Below the pieces are notes generated by a model. That model was given only the letters and a program-made list of their open reading frames with translations. It was not told where the DNA came from and did not search any database. From the NCBI GenBank assembly GCA_945901855.1, contig CAMDLT010000007.1, positions 48,165-112,164 on the forward strand: DNA of 64,000 nucleotides. The letters run 5' to 3'. Below are positions 31,428 through 40,058 of this stretch, piece after piece. The translations under genes and the position numbers were made by a program. Each line of letters begins with the position of its first letter. Within the stretch, counting starts at the first letter, position 1. The DNA is from Asaia bogorensis (GTDB lineage: Bacteria > Pseudomonadota > Alphaproteobacteria > CACIAM-22H2).

Positions 31428-31472
31428 TGCACCCATAAAATCAGAGGGTTCTTGTGCACCCGTTATGCACCC
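31428..31472 (+). repeat. Candidate integrase arm-type sites, right end (3 TGCACCC copies)
   Basis: TGCACCC at 31428, 31455 and 31466; 31428..31465 aligns with 24752..24789. Confidence 0.7.
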
Positions 31473-31603
31473 ACTAAGGGGGAAACTCAAGCGTATTCAC
31501 GGGCAAGCCAAGAAAATGACAATTAGCTTTAAAATTGGCGTTATGTGGGGGTGTGGAAGCTGGAAGGTAATTCAATAAAATTCTGGCGTAGGTGCCGCAT
31601 ATA

Positions 31604-31651
31604 ACTCTTAATCACCGGGTCGTAGGTTCGAGCCCTACAGCGCCCACCACT
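31604..31651. repeat. att repeat (attR side), partial tRNA-Lys
   Basis: 48-bp exact copy of 24669..24716; lacks 5' half of tRNA. Confidence 0.95.
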
Positions 31652-31723
31652 TCCCGCTCCGATTTTGGGTCGTTCGGCCATCCGCTGATGCGGATGGTTG
31701 TTCCATAAAGCTCGAGTCTGCGT

Positions 31724-32350
31724 TCAATCGCCTGCCGCAGCGCGTCGCTGTTTGGTTCGCAGCGCGCTTCTCTCCCGCGACAGTGCGACGATCGTCTGCC
31801 CGATCTTTTCGGGTGTCAGGATAAAATCGACGAAGCCCGTGCCGATCGCAGATATCGGCATGTCCGGTTGCTTGGCCGAGATCGGATCTTGCGCGATCGT
31901 GATGCCGCCAACCGCCTTGATGCCGCGCAAGGCAGCCGCCCCGTCGCCATCGAGCCCCGAAACGATGACGGCGACAATCGGTCCCTTCCAGTTCCGCGTG
32001 AGCGAGCGCAAAAATACGGTGATCACGTCCGGCCAGCCGCGCGGCTTCGAGATGGCGGCGAGGCAGAACCGGCCGTCGCGGACGTGGAGATCGTAACGTT
32101 CGGGAATGATGAATACGCAATCGGCGCGGATCGCCATTCCGTCGGCAACGAGCATCACCGGCATCGCTGTATGCTTGGGCAGGATCTGATGCAGCAAGGT
32201 TGGCACTTGACGCACATGGTTCACGACGACGATCGCGACTCCCATGTCTGCAGGCAACTGCGACAGCAGCCGCACATACGCATCGAGCCCGCCCGCCGAT
32301 CCGCCGACGCAGACGATGGGAAAGTCTTTGGCAAAAGGCGCGCGGCGCAT
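31724..32350 (-). CDS. Stand-alone CheB-type methylesterase domain protein
   Basis: FPIVCVGGSAGGLDAYVRLLSQLPADMGVAIVVVNHV; VFIIPERYDLHV; SGLDGDGAAALRGIKAVGGITIAQDP; no receiver domain. Confidence 0.88.
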   Translation of the reverse strand: MRRAPFAKDFPIVCVGGSAGGLDAYVRLLSQLPADMGVAIVVVNHVRQVPTLLHQILPKHTAMPVMLVADGMAIRADCVFIIPERYDLHVRDGRFCLAAISKPRGWPDVITVFLRSLTRNWKGPIVAVIVSGLDGDGAAALRGIKAVGGITIAQDPISAKQPDMPISAIGTGFVDFILTPEKIGQTIVALSRERSALRTKQRRAAAGD

Positions 32351-32604
32351 GCGGGCTCCAAAGCGTTGCGGAAAATTGCGTTCGGCCGAACGGCGTGCGG
32401 CATTAGGCAGCTTTAATCTTGGTTTAATTGTGGGCAAAGCCGGGCGGCCCGCAAAGCGCTCTGCGTAGTTCCCGACGCTACCGAAGCGATGCAGGCGGCA
32501 ACTAGATTGCGTCGTTCTGCATCGGCAGGGACTGCCCGCGTCGGCTGGCAGCCTTCGATGCAGTCCGTTTGGATCCACCGCAATCGACATCAAGGAGTTT
32601 GCCG

Positions 32605-32973
32605 ATGATGGACAAAAATACAGGTACCGTTGCTTCGCTTATCGCTGCCGACAAGGTCAAAGACGCCACGGTTTACAACCGAAAAGGCGAAAAACTCGGC
32701 ACCGTCGACGACATTCTGATCGACCGCGCCAGCGGGCGTGCCATTTACGCCATCCTGTCGTTCGGCGGATTTCTCGGCATGAACGAGAAGCACCACCCCT
32801 TGCCGTGGGCGACGCTGACCTACGACACGAAAATGGGCGGCTATGTGGTCGATCTCGACAAGAAGATCCTCGAGACGGCCCCCAACTACGACAGCGACGG
32901 CAACTTCGAATGGACTGCCGACTACGGTCGCAAGGTCGACAAATACTACAGCGCTCCCAGCTACTGGATGTAA
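32605..32973 (+). CDS. PRC-barrel domain-containing protein
   Basis: KVKDATVYNRKGEKLGTVDDILIDRASGRAIYAILSFGGFLGMNEKHHPLPW. Confidence 0.9.
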   Translation: MMDKNTGTVASLIAADKVKDATVYNRKGEKLGTVDDILIDRASGRAIYAILSFGGFLGMNEKHHPLPWATLTYDTKMGGYVVDLDKKILETAPNYDSDGNFEWTADYGRKVDKYYSAPSYWM

Positions 32974-33078
32974 TCTTCCGCACTGCGGCAATGCTGCAAG
33001 CGCTGTATGCTTGCAGCATTGCCGTGTGCGCCAGCAGCAAACGATCGCCGAACGACAGCAGGCCGACGGGACAGCACG

Positions 33079-34131
33079 ATGCCGCAAGCAGCCCAACTCG
33101 TATCGCTCGTAACCGCCGTACCGCCGCATGAAATTGCACAAAACGACGTCGCAGCGGCAGCGCATCGCGGATTTGCCGGACGTGTCGGCGATTATGAGCG
33201 CTTGGCGCGGGTGTTCGAGAGTTCGGGCATCCGCCGCCGTTACGCTGTGAAGCCGATCGACTGGTATTTCGAACCGCTTGGATGGCCCGAGCGCACCAAG
33301 GCCTATCTCGAGGGGGCGTTGTCGCTTTTCGTCGAGGCTGCGACGCGTGCACTCGATGCGGCCGGTCTTCAACCTGCGGACGTCGACACGATTGTCACTG
33401 TGTCGTCGACCGGCATTGCGACGCCAAGCCTGGAGGCGCATGCCGCGGGCCGCATGGGCTTTCGCGCGGATGTTGAACGCGTGCCGATATTCGGTCTTGG
33501 GTGCGCTGGCGGCGTGAGCGGGCTTGGGATCGCGGCGCGGCTTGCCAGCGCGCGACCCGGCAGCGTTGTGCTGCTGGTCGTGATCGAACTGTGCACGCTT
33601 GCCTTTCGCCTCGATAAATTGACCAAAGCGAACGTCGTCGCGACGGCGCTGTTCGGCGACGGCGCGGCTGCCTGCGTCCTTCGCGTCGGCGATCCGGGGA
33701 TCGCTGCGATCGAGGCAAGCGGTCAGCATCTGTGGCCCGCGACGATCGACGTGATGGGCTGGTCGGTCGATCCGCAGGGTTTCGGCGTTATCTTCGACCG
33801 CGCCATTCCGCCGTTCGCCGAAGCGCATATGCGGCCGGCCGTCGAAGGCATTCTCGCGCGCGCAGGACTGCGCCTTGGCGATTTCGAGCGGCTCGCATTC
33901 CATCCTGGCGGCACTAAAGTCGTTGCTGCATTGGAGCGCTCCTTCGCGTTGGAGCAAGGGTCTCTCGATCACGAGCGCGCGGTGCTGGCCGATTTTGGGA
34001 ACATGTCCGCCCCGACGGCGCTGTTCGTTCTCGAGCGTGTCGTCCGCAGCGGCTTGCCGTCGCGCACGCTCCTGACGGCGATGGGGCCGGGTTTTTCAGC
34101 CAGCTGCATATCGCTTAAAGCCGCCGCATGA
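33079..34131 (+). CDS. Type III polyketide synthase (chalcone/stilbene synthase-like)
   Basis: GLGCAGGVSGLGIAARLA active-site Cys region; VVATALFGDGAAACVLR; HPGGTKVVAALE; NMSAPTALFVLE. Confidence 0.9.
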   Translation: MPQAAQLVSLVTAVPPHEIAQNDVAAAAHRGFAGRVGDYERLARVFESSGIRRRYAVKPIDWYFEPLGWPERTKAYLEGALSLFVEAATRALDAAGLQPADVDTIVTVSSTGIATPSLEAHAAGRMGFRADVERVPIFGLGCAGGVSGLGIAARLASARPGSVVLLVVIELCTLAFRLDKLTKANVVATALFGDGAAACVLRVGDPGIAAIEASGQHLWPATIDVMGWSVDPQGFGVIFDRAIPPFAEAHMRPAVEGILARAGLRLGDFERLAFHPGGTKVVAALERSFALEQGSLDHERAVLADFGNMSAPTALFVLERVVRSGLPSRTLLTAMGPGFSASCISLKAAA

Positions 34132-34634
34132 CGCCGGCTGCGCTGCTGCTGGTTTTTGTTACCGCCGAGCGATTGGCAGAGCTTTGGTACGCGCGGCGCA
34201 ATACGTCGGCGCTAATGGCAGCCGGGGCCGTCGAGTTTGGCGCTGGCCACTATCCCGTGATCGTGGCAATGCACGCGGCTTGGCTTGTCGGGCTTTGGCT
34301 CGATGGCCGGGACAGTCCGGTCGATCTCGGTTGGCTTGCGGTCTTTATGGCGATCCAGGTTTTGCGTGTCTGGACGCTTGCGACCCTCGGGCGCCGCTGG
34401 ACGACGCGCATTGTCGTGGTGCCGAATGCGCCGCTGGTGCGACGCGGCCCCTATCGATTTATGGCGCATCCCAACTATGCGATCGTGGCAGGCGAAATCG
34501 CCGTACTGCCGTTGTGTCTTGGTATGCCGTGGTATGCGGGCGTCTTCACGCTGCTTAATGCTGCGGCGCTCGTCGTGCGGATCCGAGCGGAAGACGCGGC
34601 ATTGGCCGAATTGCGCAATCTTGCAGCGCGCTGA
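34128..34634 (+). CDS. Isoprenylcysteine carboxyl methyltransferase family protein
   Basis: Membrane protein with LVRRGPYRFMAHPNYAIVAGEIAVLPL; overlaps PKS stop (ATGA). Confidence 0.87.
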   Translation: MTPAALLLVFVTAERLAELWYARRNTSALMAAGAVEFGAGHYPVIVAMHAAWLVGLWLDGRDSPVDLGWLAVFMAIQVLRVWTLATLGRRWTTRIVVVPNAPLVRRGPYRFMAHPNYAIVAGEIAVLPLCLGMPWYAGVFTLLNAAALVVRIRAEDAALAELRNLAAR

Positions 34635-36222
34635 ACCTTCAGCGTCTGCTGCGGCCCCTTGGGTCGGCTTCGGCGCCATGTGCCTTGGCATGTTCATGGC
34701 CATTCTCGATATCCAGATCGTCGCGACATCGCTTCCGGCGATCCAGCAGGCGCTCGATATCGCGCCCGACCGCATGAGCTGGATACAGACCGCCTATTTG
34801 GTCGCCGAGGTAATCGCCATTCCGCTCACCGGCGTTCTGACGCGAATTCTTGGCATGCGCCGGCTGTTCGTCGTGGGACTCGGAGTCTTTACGCTCGCCT
34901 CGGCCGGATGTGCCGCGAGCCAAAGCTTCGAAGTGCTGGTGGCGTGGCGCATCGTGCAGGGGTTTTCGGGCGGAACGCTCATTCCGGCTGTCTTTGCGGC
35001 CGTTTTTTTGCTTTTTCCGGTCGCCCGGCAAAGCCTAGCGACGATGCTCGGCGGCGTGCTCGCGGTTCTCGCACCGACGCTTGGCCCGATCGTCGGCGGT
35101 TGGGTAACCGAGAGCTTCGCCTGGCACTGGCTCTTCCTTCTCAATCTTGCGCCAGGAGTCGTCTGCGTCGTTGCCGGTTTGCTTGCTCTGCCCCGTGCGC
35201 CTTTGCAGCTTCCGCACCTGCGCGCGCTCGATTTCGTGTCGCTGCTGGCGCTTGCGACGGCGCTGGCAGCCTTCGAAATCGCGCTGAAAGAAGCGCCGAC
35301 GCGCGGCTGGGGAAGCGGCGTCGTGCTTGCATTGATGCTGCTTGCGGCTTCGAGCCTCATCGGATTCTGCGTTCGCACCTGGCGCGCGCGCGATCCGCTC
35401 GTGGATCTGCGCAGTTTTCGGGATCCGAATTTCGCCGTCGGCTGCGTGCTTGGTTTCGCGCTTGGCGTCGGCCTGTTTGGGTCGGTCTATCTGATGCCGG
35501 TCTTTCTGGCATTCGTTCGCGGCCATACGCCGTTCGAAATCGGCGCCATTATGCTGGTGACGGGCATTGCCCAGCTTGCGGCCGCACCCGTTGCGGTCTT
35601 GCTCGAAAAGCGCGTCGACGCGCGCATTTTAACTGCGTGCGGCATGACCGTCTTTGCAGCAGGATTAGCGTTCAGCGCGTTTCAAACGCCGCGCACGGAT
35701 TTCGACGAGATGTTTTGGCCGCAGCTGGTGCGCGGTCTTGCAATCATGTTCTGTCTGTTGCCGCCGACCCGCTTGGCACTGGGCAGCCTCGAGGCGAGCC
35801 GGGTCCCGGACGCAAGCGGCCTTTTCAACATGATGCGCAATCTCGGCGGTGCCATCGGCTTGGCCGCGATCGATACGGTGATCTACAGCCGCTCGGACGG
35901 CCATGCCGAACGCCTGACCGCGCGCTTGCTCGCAGGCGACGACGACGCGGCGCGCATTGTCGGCATCGACATCGCCGGATTCGTCGCCAACGATGCGGCA
36001 CTTGCGGACAGCGGTTTCGCCGCGCTCTTTCGCGCCGCCGTCGAAAGAGCCGCGCTCAAGCAAGCGATCAACGAAGCTTGGGCGCTGATGGCGCTCGTCA
36101 CGATGCTTGCGGTGGTCTTTCTGCCGTTTGCGCGCCCGGCTTCGGTCGCGCCCGAAACGGTTGCCGACGACAACGCTTCTGAGGCGACGCGCGCCGACCT
36201 GCGTGGCAGCAACGACGGCTAG
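34621..36222 (+). CDS. MFS transporter, DHA2/EmrB-like 14-TM
   Basis: PWVGFGAMCLGMFMAILDIQIVATSLPAIQQALDIAPDRMSWIQTAYLVAEVIAIPLTGVL; TTG at 34621 proposed start, first ATG at 34678. Confidence 0.88.
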   Translation: MQRAEPSASAAAPWVGFGAMCLGMFMAILDIQIVATSLPAIQQALDIAPDRMSWIQTAYLVAEVIAIPLTGVLTRILGMRRLFVVGLGVFTLASAGCAASQSFEVLVAWRIVQGFSGGTLIPAVFAAVFLLFPVARQSLATMLGGVLAVLAPTLGPIVGGWVTESFAWHWLFLLNLAPGVVCVVAGLLALPRAPLQLPHLRALDFVSLLALATALAAFEIALKEAPTRGWGSGVVLALMLLAASSLIGFCVRTWRARDPLVDLRSFRDPNFAVGCVLGFALGVGLFGSVYLMPVFLAFVRGHTPFEIGAIMLVTGIAQLAAAPVAVLLEKRVDARILTACGMTVFAAGLAFSAFQTPRTDFDEMFWPQLVRGLAIMFCLLPPTRLALGSLEASRVPDASGLFNMMRNLGGAIGLAAIDTVIYSRSDGHAERLTARLLAGDDDAARIVGIDIAGFVANDAALADSGFAALFRAAVERAALKQAINEAWALMALVTMLAVVFLPFARPASVAPETVADDNASEATRADLRGSNDG

Positions 36223-36551
36223 ATCGACCGGCGCAGCGACATGATGTATGCCACGACGTCGTTGATCTCTGTCGGCGACAGGATGTTGCTGGGAAGCCGC
36301 TGATGGGGCGTCTGCAAAAACACGCGCAGACTGACGGGCGTCGTCGATGGCAATGCGGCGATCGAGGTGAAATCCGGCGCAAGGTCGGTAAGGCCCGGAG
36401 GACCGCTGCGGGACGCCGCATGGCACGACATGCAGGCCCGTTCCGCAGCTTCGCGCCCGCGTTCGCTGTCGCCGGCGGTCTGCGCCGCTAAGGTCGAAAT
36501 TGCTACGAACGACAGCGCGATCGGCAATCCAGTCTTCCAAATCTTGAACAT
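36219..36551 (-). CDS. Cytochrome c (class I, mono-haem)
   Basis: CMSCHAASRSGPPGLTDLAPDFTSI...LPSNILSPTEINDVVAYIMSLR; CxxCH and distal Met segment; signal peptide. Confidence 0.85.
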   Translation of the reverse strand: MFKIWKTGLPIALSFVAISTLAAQTAGDSERGREAAERACMSCHAASRSGPPGLTDLAPDFTSIAALPSTTPVSLRVFLQTPHQRLPSNILSPTEINDVVAYIMSLRRSI

Positions 36552-36687
36552 TGTTGGCCCGCCCGATAAAACAGCCGCCGCCACGCGTCGGTTCCCAACT
36601 CTATTTTTGTGCCATCCGGACCGGCAGCGTCGGATTCTACGCAGAACGTCAGATTCTTCCGCACGGTGCGCGAAAGAACCTTGGATG

Positions 36688-36981
36688 TCAGCGTTGGAGC
36701 AGGTTTGCGGAAATGGCGCCGACAGCGAATGCTACAAGCACGCCGAAGTATGATTTCGAGGACGGCGATATCGCGGTTTCGGAATCAGACACGGGTGCCT
36801 GGATTTCCAGGGCCTGCTGCGAATCCTTGCCTTCGGCGATCAGTCGGCAAAACAGGGCGCGAGTCTCGGTGTCGAGCGTGCCGTGCGAATGGCCGTTCGC
36901 GTATCCGGATTTGCGCGCGAGCGCCATGTAGGTACCGGCCTTGCGCCGATCATCTTGCGCGTTGCGGATCCACTCGCGCAT
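36688..36981 (-). CDS. Small hypothetical protein with C-terminal TM segment
   Basis: 97-aa ORF immediately 3' of the 36982..37533 gene, C-terminal YFGVLVAFAVGAISANLLQR. Confidence 0.45.
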   Translation of the reverse strand: MREWIRNAQDDRRKAGTYMALARKSGYANGHSHGTLDTETRALFCRLIAEGKDSQQALEIQAPVSDSETAISPSSKSYFGVLVAFAVGAISANLLQR

Positions 36982-37533
36982 TCAATCGACCCTCCCGATA
37001 GGTGTGGCGCCAAGCGATTTCAGGCCATGGAATGCCAAGGCCTGCTGCAACCGACGGTCTTTGGCCGCTTGATTGATCGCCGCCTGCGCCGATACAAGGT
37101 GCGCCGCGTTGTCGAGACCGCTGTTCCACAGCCAGCTATCGCCCGTTCCACCGGTTGCCGGTTCGACTGTGTTCGCCGGGCCAGCGCAGACCCGCAGCCG
37201 TATTGGTGCGCTCGTACCCGGCAGGCAGACCAGTCGCAGCGGACAGCCTGCGGCGACCGCAGCGTCGATATCGTCGGACGCAGGCAATTGCGATTCGCAG
37301 GACTTGGTCGGTTGTTGTTCGGTGCGCGCGATCGCCTCGCTCATCAAGGATCCTAAGGGGGGGGTATTTTGCGTCACTGTCGGCCCGCCTGCGAAAGGCC
37401 CCGCCAGTTGCGGCTTGGCTGCATCGCTGCCGCCGAGCAGACTGCCCACGAGCGGCAGAAGCGGTGCGCACGCGCCTACCGACAACGCAAAAGCGATTGT
37501 AAGCATGCGTCCAGCGATCTTCATGGATCTCAT
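36982..37533 (-). CDS. Hypothetical lipoprotein
   Basis: MRSMKIAGRMLTIAFALSVGACAPLLPL lipobox; start overlaps 37530 stop (ATGA). Confidence 0.6.
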   Translation of the reverse strand: MRSMKIAGRMLTIAFALSVGACAPLLPLVGSLLGGSDAAKPQLAGPFAGGPTVTQNTPPLGSLMSEAIARTEQQPTKSCESQLPASDDIDAAVAAGCPLRLVCLPGTSAPIRLRVCAGPANTVEPATGGTGDSWLWNSGLDNAAHLVSAQAAINQAAKDRRLQQALAFHGLKSLGATPIGRVD

Positions 37534-38468
37534 TGAAGCACCGCCTGCATCCGGTCCGGTGCGCGGTGCTGCAGCCATTGAATTGCCGCATCCGTTGCAA
37601 TCGCGACCTTGCCGGCAGTCAATCGCGGCGCCAAGCTGTCGATCATGCGCGCGGCCGAGAGCTGCAAGCCGGTTTCGCGACTGGTTGCGACCACAAGCAG
37701 CCACTTCAATGCGCTGATGGGGTCGTAGATTGCCGGCGCTGCGCCGAGCAAAACAACGGCAAGACTATATTGCGAGCGCGTTTTGCCGCTGTCGGCTGCA
37801 AGCCCGTACCATTTGCACGCGATCGCCGAGTCTTGCGGCACACGCACGCCAGCCTGATAGAGCCACGCCAGATAATGCTGGGCCTCGGGCGAACTATCGC
37901 GGGCGGCCGATGCGATGAGCTTCAGGCCGCGCTCGATGTCGGCGGGTTTCGCACAGCCATGCAAAAGTAGTACACCGAGATTTGCCTGCGCCACGACAAG
38001 CCCTTGCGCCGCCGCCGATTCGAACAGCCCCATAGCGCCAGCCGCATCGCGCGCGACGCCATTTCCAGCGAGCATCAGTTGGGCCAGCGCGTTCATCGCG
38101 CGCGCATGGCCGCTCTTTGCAGCTCGCTGAAAAAGATGCGCCGCCTTGAAAGCGTCTTTCGGCATCATCACGCCGTTTTGGTGCAGAAGCGCGAGCACAT
38201 AGCAAGCATCGGGATGGTTTTGCATGGCTGCTGCGGCGAGGAGATTCCGGCATTTCGTTTGCGCGGCTGTGCCGGTCCGGCCAGTAAGACACAGCACGCC
38301 GAGCGCATATTGCGCCCGCGCGTCGTGTGCGCTGGCGGCACTGGCCAATTCCGCAACGTGGCCGATTTCCACCGGGTGCGCAGTGCGTACGTGCGACGGT
38401 GCAAATCCGCCCGTTCCACGGCGCGCGATGGCATACAGCGCCAGGGTCTGCATCCATTTACCGTGCAT
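37530..38468 (-). CDS. Sel1-like repeat (SLR) protein
   Basis: Repeated ARAQYALGVLCLTG, DACYVLALLHQNGVMMPKD, ARAMNALAQLMLAGNGVARD, PEAQHYLAWLYQAGVRVPQD units. Confidence 0.88.
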   Translation of the reverse strand: MHGKWMQTLALYAIARRGTGGFAPSHVRTAHPVEIGHVAELASAASAHDARAQYALGVLCLTGRTGTAAQTKCRNLLAAAAMQNHPDACYVLALLHQNGVMMPKDAFKAAHLFQRAAKSGHARAMNALAQLMLAGNGVARDAAGAMGLFESAAAQGLVVAQANLGVLLLHGCAKPADIERGLKLIASAARDSSPEAQHYLAWLYQAGVRVPQDSAIACKWYGLAADSGKTRSQYSLAVVLLGAAPAIYDPISALKWLLVVATSRETGLQLSAARMIDSLAPRLTAGKVAIATDAAIQWLQHRAPDRMQAVLQ

Positions 38469-38521
38469 CGTCGTCTCCGTTCCGGCGTTCGGGCCGCGCA
38501 TTGTGTGCTCGTCGCGCTCGA

Positions 38522-38932
38522 CTAGTTGGCGGGAACCAGTGGGGCGATAAGCTTCGTGATCGAGTTGTCGACCTTCGTTTTCGTGCTGGCTTGGGAGTCT
38601 TGGTTGCCCGCACTTGCCTGGTCGGTCGCCTGGCTCAGCGTCGCCGTCGATCCGCCGGTTGCCGTCTGGTTGACCTGGTTCATGTTCGCGATCGAGGTAG
38701 AGCTCGACGTGTATTGGGTCACGTACTGGTTGAGCGCGCCGAGGCTGCCCGAACCCGAAGACGAATTGGCGCTACTCGCCTGGCGGGACTGGAATTCGAA
38801 TTGCGCTGCCATGCTGGGCGAGCGAGCGGGAAAGTTATAGCCGTCGCGGCCAACTTGCTGCGCGCTGGCCGGTTGCATCGAGGCTGCGAGAGCGGCGAAG
38901 GCTGCGAGCGCAAAAAATTTCGTCGGGCACAT
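38522..38932 (-). CDS. Small secreted Gln/Asn/Ser/Thr-rich protein, candidate fibre/adhesin subunit
   Basis: Signal peptide MCPTKFFALAAFAALAASMQPASA; low-complexity NSSSGSGSLGALNQYVTQYTSSSTSIANMNQVNQTATGGSTATLSQATDQ. Confidence 0.65.
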   Translation of the reverse strand: MCPTKFFALAAFAALAASMQPASAQQVGRDGYNFPARSPSMAAQFEFQSRQASSANSSSGSGSLGALNQYVTQYTSSSTSIANMNQVNQTATGGSTATLSQATDQASAGNQDSQASTKTKVDNSITKLIAPLVPAN

Positions 38933-38980
38933 GTTGACCTCCTTAAAACGGATTTGGGGTTGGAACAGAAAGAAGCGGAA

Positions 38981-39008
38981 GAGAGAGGGCGGCGAACCGC
39001 CCTCTCTC
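38981..39008 (-). promoter_or_regulatory. Perfect 12-bp-stem hairpin between two predicted secreted-subunit genes
   Basis: gagagagggcgg-cgaa-ccgccctctctc; minus-strand RNA loop UUCG. Confidence 0.75.
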
Positions 39009-39025
39009 CTCGCCTTTGGGAACGA

Positions 39026-40015
39026 CTACTGCGCGGCAACCACCGGCGCCCGGACCGAGATCGAGGCGTTGTTGCCGACGGCCGTCGCAACCGAACCGAT
39101 GATCGGGCGGGTAAGACCGCCCAAGCCCGTGTAGTTGCTGAGGCCGATATCCGTCACTTTCGACGTGGCCGTGACGTTGGCAAATGCGACCTGGGTCACG
39201 TCGCCGATGAGCAGCCCATTGGGGGCCATCGTGACGGTGAGGTTGTTCGCGACTGCCGTGGCCGAGCTGTCCACCGAAGCGTTGACGATTTCGCTGACCG
39301 TCGACGTTGCTTTGACGGTTGCTTTGGTGGCTCCGCCGTTCGATGCCAGCGTGGCAAGCACGGCGGCGATCGTCAGGTTGGAGTTGTTCGTCGAAACGGC
39401 AGGAACGCCGCCTTCGCCGCTCAGCCCGCCCACGGCGAACTGGCCGATATGCATCTGAACTGCCGTATCGGAATCGACGGCAAGGTTGTTCGTCACTGCC
39501 GTCGCGGCACTGTTGATCGAACCCAGCTCGGTCGCAGCGGCAAGCGATGCCGTCGCCGGGATCACGAATCCGCCAACGCCGATCGTGCCGATAACGGTGC
39601 CGTTGATGTTCGGCGCTTGATCGCCTTCATCCACAGTACCCGTCAGAACCGTCGGGCTCTTGAAGTCGTCGTCGAGCACGACCACACCGGTCGAGCTGTT
39701 CAGCCCGTAGTGGAACTGGAACGGAATCGTGACGTCTTCCGTTACGCCGCCGGGCGAAGGCTGATTGTTGGTGATACCCGTAACCGTCGACGTCGCATTG
39801 ATGTCGCCGATGTTCGCCTGCAGCGATTCCACCATCACCATCCCTGTCGGGCTGAGATTGATGTTCACGTTGACGTTCTTCGTGATCGTCTCGGTGATGG
39901 CCGCATCCCAGCGCCAGTCGACGGTGTCGAAAGCGTGGGCCGGGGCGATCGTCGTAAGGCCGATGGCGAGTACCGATGCCGTCGCCAGCAGGCTGGCTTT
40001 GGTGATCGAAGTCAT
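39026..40015 (-). CDS. Secreted Asn/Thr/Ala-rich repetitive protein, candidate CsgG-family substrate
   Basis: Signal peptide MTSITKASLLATASVLAIGLTTIAPAHA; repeated SAATAVTNNLAVDSDTAVQMHIGQ / SSATAVANNLTVTMAPNGLLIGDVTQ / ATAVGNNASISV segments. Confidence 0.7.
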   Translation of the reverse strand: MTSITKASLLATASVLAIGLTTIAPAHAFDTVDWRWDAAITETITKNVNVNINLSPTGMVMVESLQANIGDINATSTVTGITNNQPSPGGVTEDVTIPFQFHYGLNSSTGVVVLDDDFKSPTVLTGTVDEGDQAPNINGTVIGTIGVGGFVIPATASLAAATELGSINSAATAVTNNLAVDSDTAVQMHIGQFAVGGLSGEGGVPAVSTNNSNLTIAAVLATLASNGGATKATVKATSTVSEIVNASVDSSATAVANNLTVTMAPNGLLIGDVTQVAFANVTATSKVTDIGLSNYTGLGGLTRPIIGSVATAVGNNASISVRAPVVAAQ

Positions 40016-40058
40016 TGTCTGTCTCCTAGGGTTGAAGTGACTTGGGGTTCGCCTGAAG

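Larger units (their letters stand above)
24669..31651. mobile_element. Integrative element of about 7 kb in the 3' end of tRNA-Lys (candidate phage satellite or minimal integrative element)
   Basis: Exact 48-bp direct repeats (24669..24716 and 31604..31651) covering the tRNA 3' half; tyrosine integrase next to attR; all interior genes on minus strand. Confidence 0.93.

Noticed and set aside
31604-31651. Possible second tRNA-Lys gene
   Set aside because: Only the anticodon-loop-to-3' part is present; 5' acceptor and D-arm are missing, so it is the attR copy
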